Assembly: GCF_011801145.1 (NCBI RefSeq)
Contig: NZ_CP046172.1
Location: forward strand, 7,812,001 to 7,876,000
DNA: 64,000 nucleotides
Direction: 5' to 3'
Origin: Nocardia arthritidis
GTDB lineage: Bacteria > Actinomycetota > Actinomycetes > Mycobacteriales > Mycobacteriaceae
The position numbers and the translations under genes are program-made. This document shows positions 11,469 to 20,345 of this stretch, in pieces (the first letter of the stretch is position 1; every line of letters begins with the position of its first letter). A model generated the notes under the pieces. It made no database searches and was not told the DNA's origin. It saw only the letters and a list, made by a program, of their open reading frames with translations.

Positions 11469-11497
11469 CGCCGGTGCCCGGTCGCCGGGCACCGGCG
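11469..11497. terminator. Bidirectional hairpin terminator (copy 2)
   Basis: The 13-bp perfect stem with a 3-base loop repeats the hairpin at 5199-5227, between two convergent genes. Confidence 0.7.
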
Positions 11498-11504
11498 CGG
11501 CCGT

Positions 11505-12014
11505 TCATTCCGGCATGGTCGCGGCGATCGCGGCCTCCGCGTCCGGCCAGGTCGGCACGTGCACCACCCAGTCCGGTATCGGCGAATCCTGCGCCCCGAA
11601 CAGGTAGCGGTGCGGCACCAGATCCCGCAGCGCGCGGTGCACGTCCAGCCGGTCATCGATCATGTGGGTGATGCCGAGTTCGGCGCAGTGGATCGCCTTG
11701 TCCGCGCGGGCCCGGCAGAAGCGCAGATTCTCCCGCCGCACCCCGGTGCGCGCGTAGAAATCGTTGTGGTCCAGCCATTGTCGCGTGCGCTCCTCGATAC
11801 GGGGACCGCATTTGGAGATCACCCATGCGCGGCCGCCGAAGCGCAGGACCAGCCGGGGTAACACCTCGAAAGCATTGGGACTCGGCGGTGTTCGCATCGC
11901 CTCGGCGACGCCGCCGGAAAGAAATACCGTATCGGCGTCACCCGTCGGCAACGCCGCCCCCTGAATCACCCGGCCGAAATCGATGCCGAGCCGTGGTTGT
12001 CGTTCCTTGTTCAT
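11505..12014 (-). CDS. HAD-like hydrolase family protein, atypical motif I (copy 2)
   Basis: This is the exact duplicate of 5235-5744. It keeps motif I with Asp12 but Gly14 in place of the general-acid aspartate. The function is not known. Confidence 0.65.
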   Translation of the reverse strand: MNKERQPRLGIDFGRVIQGAALPTGDADTVFLSGGVAEAMRTPPSPNAFEVLPRLVLRFGGRAWVISKCGPRIEERTRQWLDHNDFYARTGVRRENLRFCRARADKAIHCAELGITHMIDDRLDVHRALRDLVPHRYLFGAQDSPIPDWVVHVPTWPDAEAAIAATMPE

Positions 12015-12179
12015 ACGCTGTCCAGCGTGGCGGAGCGGCGCCGAATACGCCAGCGTTTATCCATTTTCCCGAAACAGTTACCTGTCAGCAAACAGGCGCG
12101 TATCATTACATCCGCTCGCGTACCAGACAGCCGGCCCGCGGCCGGAACCGATTCCTCCCCGATTGATCAGGTGGTTCGG

Positions 12180-12359
12180 ATGGCTCAACAACCACGCTCG
12201 ATGAGCACGCGCATCACCACACTCCTACTGCTCCGCCACGACATCGCCGACGACGACCGGGTCGGCGCGTACGCGCCGGATTGCGATCCCGACCACGATC
12301 CAGCGGATTTCGCAAAACCCTCGCCGGAGAAGCGAATCGGCGTGGGCGACCGTCCATGA
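12180..12359 (+). CDS. Hypothetical 59-residue protein spanning the right end of the duplicated unit
   Basis: The frame MAQQPRSMSTRITT to FAKPSPEKRIGVGDRP is open only in this arrangement; in copy 1 the same frame crosses the duplication joint at 6055 and continues differently. If it is a gene, the right-hand version is the ancestral one. There is only a weak Shine-Dalgarno (AGGTGG), no recognisable domain, and acidic composition in the middle (DCDPDHDPADF). It may be non-coding; the rest of 12015-12441 shows only the glycosyltransferase promoter. Confidence 0.25.
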   Translation: MAQQPRSMSTRITTLLLLRHDIADDDRVGAYAPDCDPDHDPADFAKPSPEKRIGVGDRP

Positions 12360-12392
12360 GTGCGATTTGCCGCCCAATTGCGGATCGCGAAT

Positions 12393-12417
12393 AATTTTCC
12401 GACTTCACCGGAAAATT
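12393..12417 (+). promoter_or_regulatory. Perfect inverted repeat and probable leaderless promoter of the glycosyltransferase gene
   Basis: AATTTTCCG (12393-12401) and CGGAAAATT (12409-12417) form a perfect 9-bp inverted repeat around a 7-base spacer. About 9 bp further on, TAGGTT (12429-12434 region) resembles a -10 element, and the ATG follows at 12442 without a Shine-Dalgarno, which suggests a leaderless or very short-leader transcript. The repeat would cover the -35 region, as expected for a repressor operator; the regulator is not identified. Confidence 0.5.
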
Positions 12418-12441
12418 GATAGCTATAGGTTAGCCTCTGGC

Positions 12442-13800
12442 ATGACCAAAATACTGGCCTGCACCGCACCGGCCAAAGGGCATCTGTACCCGATCACCCC
12501 GGTGCTTGCCGAGCTGGTACTGCGCGGAAACGACGTCACCGTGCTGACCCTCCCCGGCAGCGAAGATGCCATGAGCCCGTTGGGAATTCAGGTCATGGAC
12601 CTACCGTCCGAACTAGCCGGCGATGGCCCGCGCGACTGGGGAAGGCGATCCAAGATCGCGTCGCTGCGGGCCGCGATGCGCGCGCTCACCGCGCGCATCC
12701 CCGACGAGATCGAGGCGATCCGGTCGGCCATCGTCGCGACCCGCCCCGATGCGGTACTCGTCGACACCACCACCCTCGGCGCCCAGATCTACACGGCCGC
12801 AAGCGGATTGCCGTGGGCCGCATTCGCGCCGAAGCTGCTGCCGCTGCCGTCACGGGATGCACCGCCGTTCGGGCCCGGCCTCTTCCCGAAAGCGGGGCCG
12901 CTCGGCCGGATCCGCGACAGCACCGTGCAGTGGGCGCTGACCCGGCGCTGGGACGAGGTGCTGCCGCAGCTCAACCACATGCGCCAGTACTACGGACTGG
13001 ACGTGCTGGCACACTCCGCCGATTACCTACGCCAGCCACCGCTGCTGCTGAACCTCACCGCGCCGCCCTTCGACGACCTACGCACCGACTGGCCCGCCTC
13101 GGTCCACCAGATCGGCCCCGGCCTGTGGTCGCCGAACGCCGAATATCCGGACTGGCTCGATAAGATCGACCGCCCGATCGCACTCGTCACCTGTTCGACC
13201 GAGTTCCAGGACGACGGACGCCTGGCCCAGGTCGCGATGGACGCGCTGGCCGACAGCGATCTGTACACCGTCGTCACCTCCGGCGCCATCGACCCGGAAT
13301 TCTTCGCCGCGCCGCGCAATGCCAGGGTGGAAACCTTTCTCCCGCATCACCTGCTGCTCGATCGCGCGGCGGTGGTGATCACCCACGGCGGTATGGGCAT
13401 CGTCCAAAAGGCTTTGGCGGCAGGCGTTCCCGCGTGCGTCGTACCATTCGGCCGCAGCCAGTCCGAGGTCGCGCGCCGGGTGGTCGGCAATGCGGCGGGC
13501 AGTTGGGTGCCGAAGAAGCGGCTGAACATCGCCAACCTGCGCGCCGGAATCGATGCGGCGCTGGCGTGCCGAGCGGGCGCGGCGCGGGTCGCGGCCGGAT
13601 TCGCCGCGGCGGGCGGGCCTGCGCACGGAGCCGACCTGCTGGAACAGCATTTCGCCCGCACGCTGCCCGCACAGCGTGATCGGACGACGCCGAGCCCGGC
13701 CAAGCACACCGAGCGCCCCAGGGCCGCGGCCACTCCGATCATCGAGCCGGAGCCGAGCACCGCGCTGTCCGACGCCGACCTCACCGATCGCGGCTGTTGA
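12442..13800 (+). CDS. GT1-family (UGT/MGT-type) glycosyltransferase
   Basis: The 452-residue protein has a GT-B fold: an N-terminal acceptor domain beginning ILACTAPAKGHLYPITPVL and a C-terminal donor domain with the signature VITHGGMGIVQKALAAGVP and VVPFGRSQSEVARRV, the nucleotide-sugar site of macrolide-type and UDP-glucuronosyl-like transferases. The N-terminal GHLYP region supplies the usual catalytic-base neighbourhood. It probably glycosylates a small lipophilic molecule or antibiotic; acceptor and sugar are unknown. The last 40 or so residues are Pro/Ala-rich and probably disordered. It stands alone just right of the duplication, with its own operator-like repeat upstream; the LLM oxidoreductase gene starts 132 bp downstream. 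Confidence 0.85.
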   Translation: MTKILACTAPAKGHLYPITPVLAELVLRGNDVTVLTLPGSEDAMSPLGIQVMDLPSELAGDGPRDWGRRSKIASLRAAMRALTARIPDEIEAIRSAIVATRPDAVLVDTTTLGAQIYTAASGLPWAAFAPKLLPLPSRDAPPFGPGLFPKAGPLGRIRDSTVQWALTRRWDEVLPQLNHMRQYYGLDVLAHSADYLRQPPLLLNLTAPPFDDLRTDWPASVHQIGPGLWSPNAEYPDWLDKIDRPIALVTCSTEFQDDGRLAQVAMDALADSDLYTVVTSGAIDPEFFAAPRNARVETFLPHHLLLDRAAVVITHGGMGIVQKALAAGVPACVVPFGRSQSEVARRVVGNAAGSWVPKKRLNIANLRAGIDAALACRAGAARVAAGFAAAGGPAHGADLLEQHFARTLPAQRDRTTPSPAKHTERPRAAATPIIEPEPSTALSDADLTDRGC

Positions 13801-13932
13801 CAAGTTGCCCGCGCGCCGGTGAATCGGAACAGTGAAGCCCGGCGTGACGGTCCGAGCGAATGCTCCAATTGGCCTCGGCGCCGCGGCGAGAACCGTCGCG
13901 ACCATGTCCGGAATATTTCGAAGGAGACACCC

Positions 13933-14928
13933 GTGCGCTTCGGCATCTTCATCCCGCAAGGCTGGCGACTGGATCTGGTCGGCATCGACCCGGCGGCGCA
14001 GTGGGCGGTAATGCGCGACCTGGCCCGGCGCGCCGACGCCGACGACACCTGGGAATCGCTGTGGGTGTACGACCACTTCCACACCGTCCCGGTGCCGACC
14101 GATGAGGCCACCCATGAGGCATGGACGCTGATGTCGGCCTTCGCGGCCAGCACGTCGCGGATCCGCCTCGGCCAGATGTGCACCGCGATGAGCTACCGCA
14201 ATCCGGCCTACCTGGCAAAGGTCGCCGCGACCGTGGACCTGATCTCCGGCGGCCGGGTCGAGATGGGGATCGGCGGCGGCTGGTACGAACAGGAATGGCG
14301 CGCATACGGTTACGGATTCCCGCCGCCGGGTGAGCGGCTGGGCCGACTCGACGAGGGCGTGCGGATCTTCCGGCAGGCCTGGACCGAGGGCAAGGCGACC
14401 CTGGACGGGAAGTACTACCAGGTGGACGGCGCGATCGTGCGGCCACTGCCGTTGCAGGAGAACGGGATTCCGCTGTGGATCGCGGGCGGTGGCGAGAAGA
14501 AGACGCTGCGCATCGCCGCCAAGTACGCCGACTACACGAACTTCGTCGGCGACCCGGAGGGTTTCGCGCACAAGTCCGGACTGCTGCGCGAGCACTGCGC
14601 CGAAGTCGGCACCGATTTCGACGCGATCGTCCGCTCCGCGAACTACAACGCGATCATCGGCACCACCGAGGCCGAGGTGCGGGACCGCCTGAAGGCGTGG
14701 GCGTCGCGCATCGCCCCCTACGTCGGCGGCATCGAGCAGGCGACCAGCCACATCGACGACGTGACCCGCGGCGGCGCCGCCATCGGCACCCCCGAACAGA
14801 TCGTCGAAAACCTCACCAAGGTCAAGGACCTCGGCCTCGCCTACACCATCCTCAACTTCCCCGAATCCGCCTACGACACCTCCGGCATCGACCTCTTCAC
14901 CCGCGAAGTAGCACCAGCGCTGCGCTGA
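13933..14928 (+). CDS. LLM-class F420-dependent oxidoreductase
   Basis: This 331-residue protein begins MRFGIFIPQGWRLDLVGI, the first strand of the luciferase-like TIM barrel, and contains SLWVYDHFHTVPVP, LGQMCTAMSYRNPAYLAKVAATVDLISGGR and GIGGGWYEQEWRAYG, all typical of actinobacterial F420-dependent enzymes of this class. These transfer a hydride between F420 and small or aromatic substrates. GTG at 13933 is chosen because AAGGAG (13921-13926) precedes it at good spacing and the next residues start the barrel. It might act with the upstream glycosyltransferase, but no shared pathway is visible. Confidence 0.87.
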   Translation: MRFGIFIPQGWRLDLVGIDPAAQWAVMRDLARRADADDTWESLWVYDHFHTVPVPTDEATHEAWTLMSAFAASTSRIRLGQMCTAMSYRNPAYLAKVAATVDLISGGRVEMGIGGGWYEQEWRAYGYGFPPPGERLGRLDEGVRIFRQAWTEGKATLDGKYYQVDGAIVRPLPLQENGIPLWIAGGGEKKTLRIAAKYADYTNFVGDPEGFAHKSGLLREHCAEVGTDFDAIVRSANYNAIIGTTEAEVRDRLKAWASRIAPYVGGIEQATSHIDDVTRGGAAIGTPEQIVENLTKVKDLGLAYTILNFPESAYDTSGIDLFTREVAPALR

Positions 14929-14977
14929 TCGCGCGGTCAACTTGCCATCTCTTCTGAAAAAGTTCAGAATTGAGGGC

Positions 14978-15436
14978 ATGGCTACCGAGGTTCAGTGGAG
15001 CGAGCTGCAGCGCGACCCCAAAGCGGTCGCGAAACTCGCCGATCAAGGCGCTGTCCGAGTGCGTCGCCGGGACGGGGCGCCGCTGATTCTCGTCCGCGAG
15101 GACGCGGCACAGAACGAATCGGAGGGGGCGATCATCGCGGCGCGTGCGGTGCGAAGTGCAGTACGGCATCTGCCGCATGACGCTGTGATCAGTGTGTTGG
15201 TCGACGAGTTCCCTTGGGTCGACCTGCTTCCCGAGAAGGCTCGGGCGGAATTCGTCACCGATTTCGCTCGGGCCTTCCACGCATCGGCCGAACTCGGGCA
15301 GTGGTCGATCTTCATGCAGACGATCCGTGAATGGCACAGCACCGCATTGGTTTACGCGGATCCGGAGCTGGCGCGAGCGCTGACACAACCGACCGAGGGC
15401 GACTTCGGCCCGGTCCCGAGCCCGATGGGGGAATGA
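14978..15436 (+). CDS. Phd/YefM-like antitoxin of a type II toxin-antitoxin pair
   Basis: The 152-residue protein starts EVQWSELQRDPKAVAKLAD and continues with VRVRRRDGAPLILVRED, the beta-alpha pattern of Phd/YefM antitoxin DNA-binding domains. The remaining 90 residues (SAVRHLPHDAVISVLVDEF onward) would neutralise the toxin. An upstream ATG at 14942 would add 12 residues without a domain, so 14978 is preferred. The stop at 15434-15436 is one base before the TTG start of the partner, the tight coupling usual in these modules. Assignment rests on motif resemblance and gene order. Confidence 0.65.
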   Translation: MATEVQWSELQRDPKAVAKLADQGAVRVRRRDGAPLILVREDAAQNESEGAIIAARAVRSAVRHLPHDAVISVLVDEFPWVDLLPEKARAEFVTDFARAFHASAELGQWSIFMQTIREWHSTALVYADPELARALTQPTEGDFGPVPSPMGE

Positions 15437-15437
15437 C

Positions 15438-15791
15438 TTGGCATCGAAACGTGGTGATCGGGTCGCACCACCGAGGCGGCCAGGCATGTGGGAGGCACGT
15501 TTCGGGACGACCGAAGCCGCAAAAGGTTGGGAAGATCTATGCCGGGCCGCGCAGTCGAACACCTGGGAAGCATGGATCTCACTCACGGAGCGGCCGACAA
15601 CCCCGGAGAACCCGGCGCGCCAACATCGGCTCAGGAATGAGCTCAGCACCCATGTGATGAACGGCAAGGTTCTCCCGCTATGGCAATACGAGGTGACGGG
15701 AGCGGGCCGCATCTGGTACTGCCCCGATTCCGATCGGCAAATTGTCTGGATCGTTCGGGCGAGCGTCGGCCACCCGAAGCAAACCGAATGA
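15438..15791 (+). CDS. RelE/ParE-fold toxin-like protein
   Basis: This 117-residue product has a C-terminal pattern of RelE/ParE-superfamily toxins: NPARQHRLRNELS, then LPLWQYEVTGAGRIWYCPD and a last strand IVWIVRASVGHPKQTE. Conserved Arg and the aromatic residues in RIWY fit a ribonuclease-like or gyrase-type toxin fold, but the catalytic set cannot be confirmed by eye. Translation starts at TTG 15438, one base after the antitoxin stop. Antitoxin-first order fits a type II module. An alternative is a housekeeping pair of unknown function. Confidence 0.6.
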   Translation: MASKRGDRVAPPRRPGMWEARFGTTEAAKGWEDLCRAAQSNTWEAWISLTERPTTPENPARQHRLRNELSTHVMNGKVLPLWQYEVTGAGRIWYCPDSDRQIVWIVRASVGHPKQTE

Positions 15792-15852
15792 CGCGGCCGC
15801 GGACCATACGCACCGGTGCTGCGCTGACACTGACGGCCGATACGCTGTCGGC

Positions 15853-16350
15853 ATGAACACTTCGCGCGAGGGGAGTCGCGCTGACAGCGTTCGGTCCGTT
15901 GGTGGTGGGTTCGAGCGCGCTGCGGACGGGACGCTGCGGTATGTCGATCGGACGGTCAAGGGCGAGAAGAAGGATGAGTTGCCGCTTGTTGGGCGGCGAT
16001 CGGCGATCCAGGACGGGGACGAGTCGTCGGGGGTTGCGGTGTGGGTGGCGTTCACCATCGATCTGCTGCTGCATATCGGTGTCGGCGTTGGAGTTTGGTT
16101 CGCGCTCGCCCGCCACGGCGATATGCGGCAACCCATTCCGATCGCGGTCGCCGCCGCGATCGGGGTGTCGTTCGTGCACCGGACCGTTATCCAGCGGCTG
16201 GTCCGCACCACCCTCGGCAAATCACTGTTCGGTCTGCGCCTCTACCGGGTGGACGGCAGCTATCCGAGCCTGTGGTTCCTCGTCCGCAGCTGGTTCCGGG
16301 GTGCGTTCATGACCGTCATCGTGCCATTGCAGTTGCCGACCTGGCCATGA
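15853..16350 (+). CDS. RDD-family membrane protein
   Basis: The 165-residue protein has a 60-residue hydrophilic N-terminus, then membrane helices (VAVWVAFTIDLLLHIGVGVGV, IPIAVAAAIGVSFVH) and the RDD-type run TTLGKSLFGLRLYRVDG before a final helix region. The D in FTIDLLL and the R-rich segments fit RDD proteins, small membrane proteins whose role is mostly unknown. It ends 12 bp before the nrdE stop on the other strand, with no terminator between. Confidence 0.6.
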   Translation: MNTSREGSRADSVRSVGGGFERAADGTLRYVDRTVKGEKKDELPLVGRRSAIQDGDESSGVAVWVAFTIDLLLHIGVGVGVWFALARHGDMRQPIPIAVAAAIGVSFVHRTVIQRLVRTTLGKSLFGLRLYRVDGSYPSLWFLVRSWFRGAFMTVIVPLQLPTWP

Positions 16351-16362
16351 ACGCACTCGGAC

Positions 16363-18552
16363 TCACAGCATGCAGCTGACGCAACCCTCGACTTCGGTTC
16401 CCTCCAGGGCCATTTGGCGCAGCCGGATGTAGTAGAGGGTTTTGATGCCCTTGCGCCAGGCGTAGATCTGGGCCCGGTTCAGGTCGCGGGTGGTCGCGGT
16501 GTCCTTGAAGAAGAGGGTCAGCGACAGGCCCTGGTCCACGTGCTGGGTGGCCGCGGCGTAGGTGTCGATGATCTTCTCGTAGCCGATCTCGTAGGCGTCC
16601 TCGTAGTACTCGAGGTTGTCGTTGTCCATGTAGGGCGCCGGGTAGTAGACGCGGCCGATCTTGCCTTCCTTGCGGATCTCGATCTTCGACGCCACCGGGT
16701 GGATGGAGCTGGTGGAGTGGTTGATGTAGGAGATCGAGCCGGTGGGCGGCACCGCCTGCAGGTTCTGGTTGTAGATGCCGTGCTCCATCACCGACGCCTT
16801 CAGGTCGCGCCAGTCGTCCTGGGTCGGGATGTGCACGCCCGCGTCATCGAACAACTGGCGAACCCGCTCCGTCTTCGGCTCCCACACCTGTTCGGTGTAC
16901 TTGTCGAAGTACTCGCCGCTGGCGTACTTGGATTCCGGGAAGCCGCCGAAGTGGGCGCCGCGCTCGATCGCGATCCGGTTCGACGCCCGAAGCGCGTGGT
17001 AGACAACGGTATAGAAGTAGATGTTGGTGAAATCGATACCCTCTTCGGACCCGTAGTGGATCCGCTCGCGGGCCAGATAGCCGTGCAGGTTCATCTGCCC
17101 CAGGCCGATGGCGTGCGAGGAGTTGTTGCCCTGTTCGATCGACGGCACCGAGTAGATGTGGGTCTGATCCGACACCGCGGTGAGCGCGCGGATGGCCACC
17201 TCGATGGTCTGCGCGAAGTTCGGCGAATCCATCGTCTTGGCGATGTTCAGCGAACCGAGGTTGCACGAAATGTCCTTGCCCACCTTCGAGTAGGACAGAT
17301 CGTCGTTGAACTCCGACGGCGTCGAAACCTGCAGGATCTCCGAGCACAGGTTCGAGTGGGTGATCTTGCCCGCGATCGGGTTGGCCCGGTTCACCGTGTC
17401 CTCGAACATGATGTACGGGTAGCCGGATTCGAACTGCAGCTCGGCGATGGTCTGGAAGAACTCGCGCGCCTTGATCTTCGACTTGCGAATCCGCTTGTCG
17501 TCCACCATCTCGTAGTACTTCTCGGTGACATCGATATCGGCGAACGGCTTGCCGTAGATGCGTTCCACGTCGTACGGCGAGAACAGGTACATGTCCTCGT
17601 TCTTCTTCGCCAGTTCGAAGGTGATGTCCGGAATCACCACGCCGAGGGACAGCGTCTTGATGCGGATCTTCTCGTCCGCGTTCTCCCGCTTGGTGTCCAG
17701 GAAGCGGTAGATGTCGGGGTGGTGCGCGTGTAGGTAGACCGCGCCCGCGCCCTGCCGCGCGCCGAGCTGGTTGGCGTAGGAGAACGAATCCTCCAGCAGC
17801 TTCATGATCGGGATGACGCCGGAGCTCTGGTTCTCGATCTTCTTGATCGGTGCGCCCGCCTCGCGAATATTGCTGAGCAGCAACGCGACTCCGCCGCCGC
17901 GCTTGGACAGCTGCAGCGCGGAGTTGATCGAGCGCCCGATGGACTCCATATTGTCCTCGATGCGCAGCAGGAAGCAGGACACCGGCTCGCCGCGCTGCTT
18001 CTTGCCCGAGTTGAGGAAGGTCGGGGTGGCCGGCTGGAAGCGGCCCTCGATGATCTCGTCGACGAGTTCGCGCGCCAGCTGCTCGTCACCGGCGGCGAGG
18101 GTGAGCGCGACCATGCAGACGCGGTCCTCGAACCGCTCCAGGTAGCGCTTCCCGTCGAAGGTCTTCAGCGTGTAGGAGGTGTAGTACTTGAACGCGCCGA
18201 GGAAGGTGGGGAACCGGAACTTCTTGGCGTAGGCCTGCTGGAAGAGGGTTTTGATGAACTCCCTGCTGTACTGGTCGAGAACCTCTGCCTCGTAATAGTT
18301 CTCGTCGACCAGGTAGTCCAGCTTCTCGTCCAGATTGTGGAAGAAGACGGTGTTCTGGTTGACGTGCTGCAGGAAGTACTGACGCGCGGCGGCGACATCC
18401 TTGTCGAACTGGATCTCACCGTTCGGCCCGTACAGGTTCAGCATCGCGTTGAGCGCGTGGTAGTCCAGACCGTCGCCCAGCCCCGCGCCCCGAACCGGCG
18501 GACGCTCTACGCGAGCCGTTTTTCCTGCCGGTGCTGTCGTTGTTGTTGCCAA
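16363..18552 (-). CDS. nrdE: Class Ib ribonucleotide reductase, alpha subunit
   Basis: NrdE is the catalytic large subunit that reduces ribonucleoside diphosphates. The 729-residue product has the family N-terminus [16 protein letters not shown], substrate-site Cys in [28 protein letters not shown], and the C-terminal redox pair CVSC followed by ML, which NrdH re-reduces. It lacks an ATP-cone, as expected for class Ib. A TTG at 18552 is the likely start, since upstream codons overlap nrdI heavily and are not NrdE-like; this gives a 46-bp overlap with nrdI. The nrdF partner lies upstream of the window centre in two copies. Confidence 0.95.
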   Translation of the reverse strand: MATTTTAPAGKTARVERPPVRGAGLGDGLDYHALNAMLNLYGPNGEIQFDKDVAAARQYFLQHVNQNTVFFHNLDEKLDYLVDENYYEAEVLDQYSREFIKTLFQQAYAKKFRFPTFLGAFKYYTSYTLKTFDGKRYLERFEDRVCMVALTLAAGDEQLARELVDEIIEGRFQPATPTFLNSGKKQRGEPVSCFLLRIEDNMESIGRSINSALQLSKRGGGVALLLSNIREAGAPIKKIENQSSGVIPIMKLLEDSFSYANQLGARQGAGAVYLHAHHPDIYRFLDTKRENADEKIRIKTLSLGVVIPDITFELAKKNEDMYLFSPYDVERIYGKPFADIDVTEKYYEMVDDKRIRKSKIKAREFFQTIAELQFESGYPYIMFEDTVNRANPIAGKITHSNLCSEILQVSTPSEFNDDLSYSKVGKDISCNLGSLNIAKTMDSPNFAQTIEVAIRALTAVSDQTHIYSVPSIEQGNNSSHAIGLGQMNLHGYLARERIHYGSEEGIDFTNIYFYTVVYHALRASNRIAIERGAHFGGFPESKYASGEYFDKYTEQVWEPKTERVRQLFDDAGVHIPTQDDWRDLKASVMEHGIYNQNLQAVPPTGSISYINHSTSSIHPVASKIEIRKEGKIGRVYYPAPYMDNDNLEYYEDAYEIGYEKIIDTYAAATQHVDQGLSLTLFFKDTATTRDLNRAQIYAWRKGIKTLYYIRLRQMALEGTEVEGCVSCML

Positions 18553-18965
18553 AACAATCCCAATCCCTCTCGGACGCGAGCGACGTCCTCGGCGGTTCCC
18601 ATGAGTTCGAAGCGATACAGGTACGGCACCCCGCATTTGCGCGAGATGACCTCGCCCGCATAGCAATACGTATCGCCGAAGTTCGTGTTGCCCGCCGCGA
18701 TGACGCCGCGCAGCAGTGCGCGGTTGTGCGGATCGTTGAGGAACTTGGCGACCTGGCGCGGTACGAATTCCTTATCGGATCGGTTGCCCCCCAGAACGTG
18801 CCGACCGCCCCCGTAAGTCGGGACGATCAGCACGTAGGGTTCGTCGACGCGCAGCGAATCGGCGGTGTGCAGTGGTATGCGAGTCGCCGGGAGTCCCAGC
18901 TTCTCGACGAAGCGATGCGTGTTCTCCGAGGCGCTGGAGAAGTAGACCAGTGCGTTCTCGGGCAC
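18507..18965 (-). CDS. nrdI: Flavodoxin-like NrdI, activator of NrdF
   Basis: NrdI supplies reducing equivalents or oxidant needed to build the manganese-tyrosyl radical cofactor of NrdF. The 152-residue product has the flavodoxin FMN loop ([18 protein letters not shown]), the VPTYGGGR segment and the 50s/80s loops ([15 protein letters not shown]). GTG at 18965 is the start: GGGGAGG lies a few bases upstream, and a second GTG 7 bases earlier is out of frame. It lies between nrdH (50 bp upstream) and nrdE (overlap). Confidence 0.95.
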   Translation of the reverse strand: MPENALVYFSSASENTHRFVEKLGLPATRIPLHTADSLRVDEPYVLIVPTYGGGRHVLGGNRSDKEFVPRQVAKFLNDPHNRALLRGVIAAGNTNFGDTYCYAGEVISRKCGVPYLYRFELMGTAEDVARVREGLGLFWQQQRQHRQEKRLA

Positions 18966-19014
18966 GGGACACCTCCCCTTTTCGATCGTCACATCGGATG
19001 AACCGGAGCTGCGA

Positions 19015-19248
19015 TCAGGCCGCGACGGCGGCGAGGGCCTTGATGCGGTCGGGCCGGAAGCCGGACCAGTGGTCGTCACCGGCGACGACGACCGGGGCCT
19101 GCAGGTAACCGAGGGCCATGACGTAGTCGCGGGCCTCGTCGTTCTCGGAGATGTCGATGACCTGGTAGTCCACCCCGACCTTGTCGAGGGCCTTGTAGGT
19201 GGCATTGCACTGGACGCAAGCGGGCTTGGTGTACACGGTGATGGTCAT
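19015..19248 (-). CDS. nrdH: NrdH glutaredoxin-like redoxin
   Basis: NrdH is the electron donor to NrdE, recycled by thioredoxin reductase. The 77-residue protein has the active-site CVQC in [15 protein letters not shown] and the C-terminal WSGFRPDRI segment characteristic of NrdH. It is the first gene of nrdHIE. The ATG at 19248 begins MTITVYTKP; longer frames upstream do not match the family. Two NrdR-like boxes are 152-199 bp upstream. Confidence 0.96.
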   Translation of the reverse strand: MTITVYTKPACVQCNATYKALDKVGVDYQVIDISENDEARDYVMALGYLQAPVVVAGDDHWSGFRPDRIKALAAVAA

Positions 19249-19399
19249 TGATGTCCCTCTCTCCCTATGCCTGATCCACAGCCTGTGATCCGTAAGTGCA
19301 TGATCCGACGTACGCTGCGCAAACTCCTGGATCCGGTTCGGAAGTCCCTGATCAGCCGCTGAACGCGGGTAGGTCTCGTGCCGTGCTCCAGTACCGAAG

Positions 19400-19447
19400 A
19401 CACTACACCTAGTGGCCGACAGATTCATACAACACGACATGTTGCGA
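19400..19447 (-). promoter_or_regulatory. Tandem NrdR-like boxes upstream of nrdH
   Basis: Box 1 (19400-19415, ACACTACACCTAGTGG) and box 2 (19432-19447, ACACGACATGTTGCGA) match the NrdR consensus acaCwAtATaTwGtgt at 12 and 11 of 16 positions and are 16 bp apart, exactly like the boxes before nrdF. The rest of 19249-19630 shows no gene; two A+T-richer stretches could hold the promoter. Confidence 0.62.
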
Positions 19448-19630
19448 GTCACAACGATGAAATTCCCTAGCGGTAAGTACCTGGACGCTCGATACGCAAC
19501 TCGACACAGCAGTGGCGCAGATCACAATTTCGTGACGTAGCTCTTTCCCAGCAAACCCAATGATCGCCATTCGCACCACCCATCTCGCAGACCACGTTGA
19601 TCACCTCGGGTCACAAATCCGGCACATACG

Positions 19631-19674
19631 AAAAGAGGGCCGCCTCCGGTCCGAACGGAACGGAGACGACCCTC
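19631..19674 (-). terminator. Intrinsic terminator of the NADPH:FMN reductase gene
   Basis: A 14-bp stem (19635-19648 with 19661-19674) with a 12-base loop is followed on the minus strand by TTTT. Two positions that would be A-C mismatches in plus-strand RNA become G-U pairs in minus-strand RNA, so the hairpin is built for the leftward transcript. Confidence 0.8.
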
Positions 19675-19686
19675 GACGGCCAGGAC

Positions 19687-20253
19687 TCAGGCGGCCACGG
19701 CGACCCGATCCCGCTCGATCAGCGCAACGAGCGCGTCGATCAGTTCAGCGATCAGGCCACGGCTGAACTCGTCGGTCAGCGCGCCCTGCGCGTCGAAGCG
19801 CTCACCATTCAGCCCCACGTGCACCTCGGGCTTGGTGACCACCTTCGAGTCCAGCCAGTGGAAGACGTCGCGCAGGTGGTTCTGCGCGCGCACCGTGCCG
19901 AACTGGCTCATCGACGCGCCCATGATGGCGACCGGCTTGGCGGTCAGGAAGGACTCGCCGTACGGCCGGGAGGCCCAGTCGAGCAGATTCTTCAACGCAC
20001 CGGGAATGCTGTAGTTGTATTCGGGCGAGGCGATGAGCACGCCGTCGGCGTCGCGGATCTTCTCGCGCAGTTCGACCACGGACGCGGGCGGTTCGGCCTC
20101 GAGATCCTGATCGAAGTAGGGCAGATCCCGGATGCCCTCGTAGATCTCGATCTCGATACCGGCGGGCGCGACCTCCTTGGCCGCACGCAGCAGCGCCGTG
20201 TTGGTGGAGCCGACGCGCAGCCCGCCGGAGATTGCGAGGATCTTGATCGACAT
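19687..20253 (-). CDS. NADPH-dependent FMN reductase / NAD(P)H quinone oxidoreductase family
   Basis: The 188-residue flavodoxin-fold protein begins IKILAISGGLRVGSTNTALLRAA (FMN phosphate loop) and has ASPEYNYSIPGALKNLLDWASRP, the diagnostic flavin-binding motif of the NADPH:FMN/azo/chromate reductase family. It may reduce quinones, azo compounds or flavin in the cytosol. It is divergent from a TetR-family gene with a perfect palindrome between them, so it is probably the repressed target. A clear intrinsic terminator follows it. Confidence 0.88.
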   Translation of the reverse strand: MSIKILAISGGLRVGSTNTALLRAAKEVAPAGIEIEIYEGIRDLPYFDQDLEAEPPASVVELREKIRDADGVLIASPEYNYSIPGALKNLLDWASRPYGESFLTAKPVAIMGASMSQFGTVRAQNHLRDVFHWLDSKVVTKPEVHVGLNGERFDAQGALTDEFSRGLIAELIDALVALIERDRVAVAA

Positions 20254-20301
20254 GACTTCTCCTGTTGCTCTGGAGCGGTGTGGCTTTCGAGCCAGAACAA
20301 C

Positions 20302-20315
20302 CGGACCACGGTCCG
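20302..20315. promoter_or_regulatory. Palindromic operator in the FMN reductase/tetR divergent promoter
   Basis: CGGACCACGGTCCG is a 6+6-bp perfect palindrome with a 2-bp centre, placed in the 92-bp region between the divergent FMN reductase and TetR genes. Position and size fit a TetR operator. Binding is inferred. Confidence 0.6.
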
Positions 20316-20345
20316 CTTTAATTCCGAAGGGAGGACGTCATCGCC

